Positions 59,569 to 64,000 of a stretch of DNA of 64,000 nt are shown here, one piece after another. Under the pieces are notes generated by a model. The model saw nothing but the letters and a program-made list of their open reading frames with translations, did not search any database and had not been told where the DNA came from. The position numbers and the translations under genes were made by a program. This DNA is from Chionoecetes opilio. Lineage: Eukaryota; Arthropoda; Malacostraca; Decapoda; Majidae. The DNA lies in contig JACEEZ010020338.1 in NCBI GenBank assembly GCA_016584305.1, positions 107,501-171,500 on the forward strand, read 5' to 3'. Numbering within the stretch: position 1 is the first letter of the stretch; every line of letters starts with the position of its first letter.

Positions 59569-62237
59569 TAGAGGGAAAAAATGAAACATGTTTTTTTAAC
59601 TTGCTCGTGTTTTACTTCTGTTCACACATGCATAAGAAGAGTTCCTGTGAAATTAGATGAAATTCGGAGAATATTTAGGGGTCGCGGCAAACTGAACAAT
59701 TTCAAAAACAAAGAAAAAACTCAAAACATCCCACATTTTTAGAAAGAAACTTATAAGGAAACCAAAACAGACAGTTTTCATTGTTTCCATTCAGAAAGCC
59801 TTCTTTTGAAGGTCCTCCTTCTTTTCCCGCCCCACAAGTTTCCGATGGTGGTGGACTAACTGGAGGAGATACTTCTCCTGTGCGGCCGACTTCGTGGACC
59901 CCAGGTAGCGCTGGACTAGGGCGATGCCCCGCTCCGCGGCATCGTTGACCACTCGGAAGCCAAGTGCCCGTTTCCGAACGTCCTTGAATCGGTCATCCTC
60001 CTCCCACAATGCCGGGTCCTTTGCCAGGAAGCCCTCGTCCGCGTCGAGTTTCTGAAAGAAGGACTGTGTCTTCGAAGTGACGAAGGACGAGATGGAGGAA
60101 GACATCGTCATCTTTTTTCCCTCCAATCGCTTGAGTTCTTTCTTCGAGGCGGGCTTGTCCAATGCCTTGACCATCTGCTTCTTCTCCTCCACATCAATTC
60201 TTGAGTCGAATAAGGCCAGTCCCGCGTTTTCCTCGGAAACGTACCACAGGTGGCGTCGCAGGGCTTGTTCTGCTGCCTTGGCAACGGTTTGGTCAGGGTA
60301 TGTATTGAGGATCTCGAGGAAGAGCACGTCGTTCAACGGAGCTTTCACAGAGATCGGTGCCTCATGCCATTGCTTGCAGTACACCAGACCAACGAAGAGG
60401 GCCACTCGTTCCACTCTGGCCTTCTCTCGACCAGTCAGCGACAGCTGGGATTTCAGCATCTGAAGCTTGAGGCAGTAGATGGCCTTGGCCATCCACCGGG
60501 CTTGATGGAGAGCTCCAGGACGGCGGAATGGTTTGGCTGGACCTTCACCACCGAGGAACAGGTAGGAGAGACGGAGAAGTTCTTCATAGTCCTCCCTGGG
60601 ATGGTTCTTCGACATCAGAGCCTCCTTCAGGAAGGCCAATGCGTCGTCCTTCAGTTTGCTGGCAGTGTCATTGGTGGCGAAGAACTCTACGAGGTCCTCC
60701 GATGTTTCCACCGTCTCTCTCTGCGAGGAATCCACGAAGGACCATCGATCACGGAGTCGTTTGAAGATTCCAATGTCAGGACCAGAGGAAGAGCCGAGGC
60801 TGACTTCGAAGACATCCTTGAGGATCACCTCGTGGACATGATGGTGGCAGGCCAACCAAAGCAAGCTTCGTCCGAGTTCTTGCTCAATCCGAATGCAAGC
60901 ACCTTGCACCATGCCAGTGTTCGAAACCGTGGTGTCGAAACAGAAGGCGATGATCTTGTCCCTGACGCCCACTTCGTCCACCTCCTTCATTCAAGACCAC
61001 TGCAGCCATGTTTCTGCCAGTCGAATCCGAGCTTGCCAGGACCCCAAGAAGGAACTCGGCGTCATCTTCCCCTGTGAGGAGGACGGCGATGCGGTCCTCC
61101 GTATCGCCAGAGAGGGACGGGAGGAGTTTTCCGTCCCAATGCAGGACCAACCTCTCAGGTATCTCCTGGTTCCGCAGTTCCACGATCTTCTCGGCGGCTT
61201 GCTCTCTCCCCGCAATTCGTGCTCGATGGACCGTGCTCTTCGAGACCGCCATACTCCCAATGTCCATTCCAAGAACTTGAGCGGTAGCTGCGAACGTTGA
61301 CGTTGCTTGCCGCACCGACAACTTCTCTCGATCCCAAGTTGAAATGAGGTTAAGATCCTTCACGGAGATCGATGGCGACTGTTTGAGTTTTTTCCTCTGG
61401 CTTCGGGATCCACGAGCCGGTGATGACGTCGTCGACACAGGACTGCTGTTGCTGCTACTGATTTGGCTTGGGATTTTCGCCCTTTCAGTCAGCCTGGCAA
61501 TGTCGCTGTCTTCACGTTCCCGGAGCCGCTTGAGTCGAGTTCCGCGCTCGACCTGCTTCTCCACCTTCTTCGCTGTCACGAGGTCAATTCCAGCCATGGA
61601 TGATTCCCCTCTGTCTTCTCTCTGACTCCGTAGGAACTCCTTGTCCTCGTCCTTCACGTCTACCCGTTGGAGAGAGGAGTGTGCGAGGTCGAAGATTTCT
61701 TGGAGGTCTCCTTTGAAAATCTCCTCATCCATACGATGTTTCGGCCTGTCTTTGTTCTTGTTCTTCTTGAGGTCATTGTACGCCTTTACCAGCTTTGACA
61801 GCTTCGTGCCGGCGAGTATTACTGTAGTTGTCGGAATCCCGGCACGCGACCAGAAGGGGAGAACCTCCTCCACCACCGCCTTCCTGCTCCCGCTCGCCGT
61901 CTTCCCCATCTCCCGGTGGTGGTGGTAGTAGCGGAGGAGGACCTGCTCCTTCGATGGTAGCCGGGCTCCGGTGATTTCATCAATTGGAGCCTTGTCGATC
62001 AGCCAAAAATTACTAGCAGCTCTTGTTGCCATGTTGATAACCTGAGGGAGAAAAAAAGTGGAAATTTAGAAAAATCCTGAAATTCGAGTCACGTCACCTA
62101 AATGTTCACTTTGTCGGGACCCCTAAATATTACTCAATTCGCCCAAAATTTCAACGCAATACTGTTTTACTATGAGAGAACCGGAATAACACACGAGCGT
62201 GCAACATTTCAAAACTTTTGCATTTTGGGACACCCTA
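59569..62237 (-). mobile_element. GC-rich transposon with transposase-like gene, inserted in BEL/Pao Gag
   Basis: Approximate ends from imperfect inverted repeats of about 110 bases: outer TTGCTCGTG against CACGCTCGTG, inner AATATTTAGGGGTC at both ends (59669-59682; inverse 62119-62132). The Gag zinc-knuckle reading stops and resumes at its ends. Target duplication not clear. GC content is visibly higher than in the AT-rich host element. Confidence 0.8.
59791..62032 (-). CDS. Transposase-like protein, one frameshift
   Basis: Two overlapping minus-strand frames (62032-60884, 60990-59791) join by a single-base shift near 60990 into about 745 residues without introns. N-terminal helical part (LPSKEQVLLRYYHHHREMGK), basic linker rich in Ser/Arg (about 200-235), then RLVLHWDGKLLPSLSGDTED, IIAFCFDTTVSNTGMVQGAC, LLWLACHHHVHEVILKDVF and FRVVNDAAERGIALVQRYLG. 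The Asp of HWDGK, the Asp of CFDTT and the Glu of AAERG would make a DDE-type triad, and C-x-H-H resembles hAT-like transposases; this assignment is inference. I recall similar multicopy 'uncharacterized' arthropod and cnidarian proteins but know no family name. The start ATG at 62032 begins MATRAASNFW just inside the TIR. Confidence 0.75.
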
Positions 62238-62987
62238 GCTTATAGGGCATGCATTTGAAGCATGTTTACCACGGAGACAGGTTAGGCAATTACCAAGGCT
62301 CATTAACCTTTCAACTCTCGTGTAACAATCTGAATAGATATTACATGAGGAGGGTGGATGTTCCTTTCCCCCTCACATAAGACACAATTTATTATTCGTA
62401 CTTCATTAGAAGTAGCACTGGAATTAAAGATTGTATCTATTATTTGAGTAGGTCTAAGTGGTTTACTGGTAGGCTGAGAAGTTTGAATCTTAATTACAGG
62501 CAGTTTGATTTGCATAACTTTAACAGGTGCAGGATAAATACCCACTAACGAGGGATCTTTAAACTCTAAGGGTGGCTGATATAGCTGATTACCCTTAAGT
62601 GTAACAATCTTGATCTCCCTGTGGGGGGGCTCCTGCTCAATACCTTGCAAATTTTGGGTTAAAGAATCTTTAGCTGTTGATGGAATATGAGCACACTCCA
62701 GTAATCCCTCATATTCAATTGCTTTATCGAGATATCTTTGACACTGTTGTTCATAATTGATGGTACATTGGGAATAATTTTTTTTATCCCCAGCTTGTCT
62801 TAATTGAACTTCATATTGGAAGTAAACTGCCCCATATTTATTCCATTGTTCATTTAACAATGGTAGACCTGTCCTTTAAATTAATATAATCAATAGGAAT
62901 TGCCTTAATTGCATCCTCACACTTATTTATATATTTGTGTGAGCATTGCAATTTAGCTGATAATGAATGCTTAGCTAACTTCGCCAT
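62238..62987 (-). pseudogene. BEL/Pao Gag
   Basis: Minus strand from ATG at 62987 (MAKLAKHSLSAKLQ), frameshift near 62855, then LNEQWNKYGAVYFQYEVQLR through CVLCEGERNIH (first, altered knuckle) and, in another frame, NCLTCLRGKHASNACP (C-x2-C-x4-H-x4-C). The next knuckle is found beyond the 2.7-kb transposon at 59500. Confidence 0.8.
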
Positions 62988-63322
62988 GATTAGTTAATAG
63001 CTAAGTTTAAATAAAATATTAAATGCAAGTCACTAAAAATAATTGCTACCGTAGTTGATAATTAATTATTATATCCTAAGTGCTGGTAGTGCCTGCTCGG
63101 TTTTACAAGACGCGTAGCAAGGCGTAATAATTTCACCACCACAACTAACTACGTGACTACAGGCTGATGTTATCTACTACCTGCGTATGGTAGTTTTGAC
63201 CGGCTGTTGAATCGTTCCTAACGGCGCGAAACCACCTCACCTCCGCTCTCATAACCAGCAATTGTGGTAGGCTCATATTATGCCTCACAATCGACCACTT
63301 GAATCACATGTACACCAATATT

Positions 63323-63340
63323 CCTCACTCGGGGCAACCA
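63323..63340 (-). promoter_or_regulatory. Candidate primer-binding site of the BEL/Pao element
   Basis: One base inside the 5' LTR the minus strand reads TGGTTGCCCCGAGTGAGG, starting with TGG as expected for pairing to a tRNA CCA end. Which tRNA is not determined. Confidence 0.6.
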
Positions 63341-63341
63341 A

Positions 63342-64000
63342 TGTGGAAATTTATGTCACATACAATATTTAATTTGAGTTCTTACCTATACAAAACCCAT
63401 CGTCTATCTATCCCAACACAATACCCCAACTAGTCAACTAACTAGGATACTTATCAGTGAATAGTAGGGTTAGAATTGGCTGTAGGTTTTGATTAATACT
63501 GCAATGTCTTGTTATCTGAAGTGGTCGCCGTGATCGAGGCCGCCCGTGAAGGCGAAGGTGGAGTTATTGTTATGGGCGTCAAGGGGGTTTTTTCACACCA
63601 AGTTATCCACGACGCGGCGAATATAATCAGTGTCGTATTTAACACGTCCTTTGATTTAACACTTATATGTACAAAATGAACGCATGTACAAATCTCTTCA
63701 TTATAATCAGAGAAGAGATGTTAATCCCGTGAGGGCTGGAATGAAACTTATATATACCAGCACGTATACATTTAATAAGAGATGTTAACTCGATAGAGGC
63801 TGGAAGTGTACTAAAATCTGATCCAGCGGCGGCGACCGGCTGCACAAATCCCACCTACGTACTTGTCAAATCGTCAGTGGCGAGAATCTAATGGGCGGCA
63901 GCCAATGTCCGCGCTTCAAACCAAGGTGCTAATTATTTAAGGTGCAAATGGTTAATACCGCTGGGAAAGTTAATTTATAATAGCCCAGTAATTACCATTT
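63342..64000 (-). repeat. BEL/Pao 5' LTR (cut by window end)
   Basis: Matches 53690-54031 and 55192-55502 without element 6; begins TGTGGAAATTTATG (its end on the minus strand is ...CCACA). At least 659 bases. Confidence 0.9.

Larger units (their letters stand above)
53690..64000 (-). mobile_element. BEL/Pao LTR retrotransposon, deleted and multiply interrupted; runs off the window
   Basis: LTRs at 53690-about 56170 (3' LTR, with insertions) and from 63342 past the window end (5' LTR) share long near-identical sequence. Between them, on the minus strand, are a candidate primer-binding site, Gag with CCHC knuckles, an aspartic protease, and integrase, in BEL/Pao order. RT and most of RNase H are absent. 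Three TA-flanked elements and one 2.7-kb transposon interrupt it. Confidence 0.9.

Noticed and set aside
60250..61077. 275-codon plus-strand frame
   Set aside because: Shadow of the GC-rich minus-strand transposase-like gene; no domain logic on the plus strand.

Overview
This is a 64-kb piece of an arthropod nuclear genome, most likely a decapod crustacean. That reading rests on one large-intron gene whose protein is closest to insect/crustacean foraging kinase, very dense (CA/GT)n and (CT/GA)n microsatellites, and stacked non-LTR, BEL/Pao, Tc1, pogo/Tigger-like, hAT-like and TTAA-site elements. The species call is inference; no rRNA, mitochondrial or other diagnostic gene is present.

The only host gene I can support is the 3' two thirds of a cGMP-dependent protein kinase gene (foraging type, + strand). 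Ten coding exons at 6800-6863, 7485-7562, 15552-15646, 17195-17338, 17468-17615, 19625-19788, 29129-29306, 30401-30530, 35145-35334 and 44265-44430 splice in frame into about 452 residues: the second cyclic-nucleotide-binding domain, the whole kinase domain and the AGC tail ending in a stop at 44430. The dimerisation region and first cGMP-binding domain must lie upstream of the window.

Layout: 1-6.8 kb is microsatellite-rich sequence with no coding signal that I can see. The introns (6.8-44.3 kb) are mostly transposons. They include five antisense copies of one jockey/CR1-like LINE whose ends abut (GT)n tracts, an hAT-like element with TTAGG-like repeats (13.1-14.8 kb), a second LINE fragment (15.9-16.9 kb), a tRNA-derived SINE (20.4 kb) and small TA-flanked elements. 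The last intron is a four-level nest: a foldback element is interrupted by a TA element and a third LINE; the LINE is split by a 4.2-kb THAP-domain element; and that element carries a TTAA-site insertion and two abutting TA elements. After the gene come a decayed Tc1-like element (45.8-47.0 kb), AT-rich sequence without recognised content (47-50 kb) and two sense copies of the first LINE (50.2-53.6 kb).

From 53.69 kb to the window end lies an antisense BEL/Pao LTR retrotransposon. It has lost its reverse transcriptase and is interrupted by three TA-flanked elements and by a GC-rich 2.7-kb transposon with a nearly intact transposase-like gene of an unclassified type (59.57-62.24 kb). That transposon is the best candidate for something poorly described. 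Two patterns cut across the window: LINE family A sits in (GT)n tracts and may supply a splice donor, and several TA-flanked carriers hold pieces of retroposon 3' ends.
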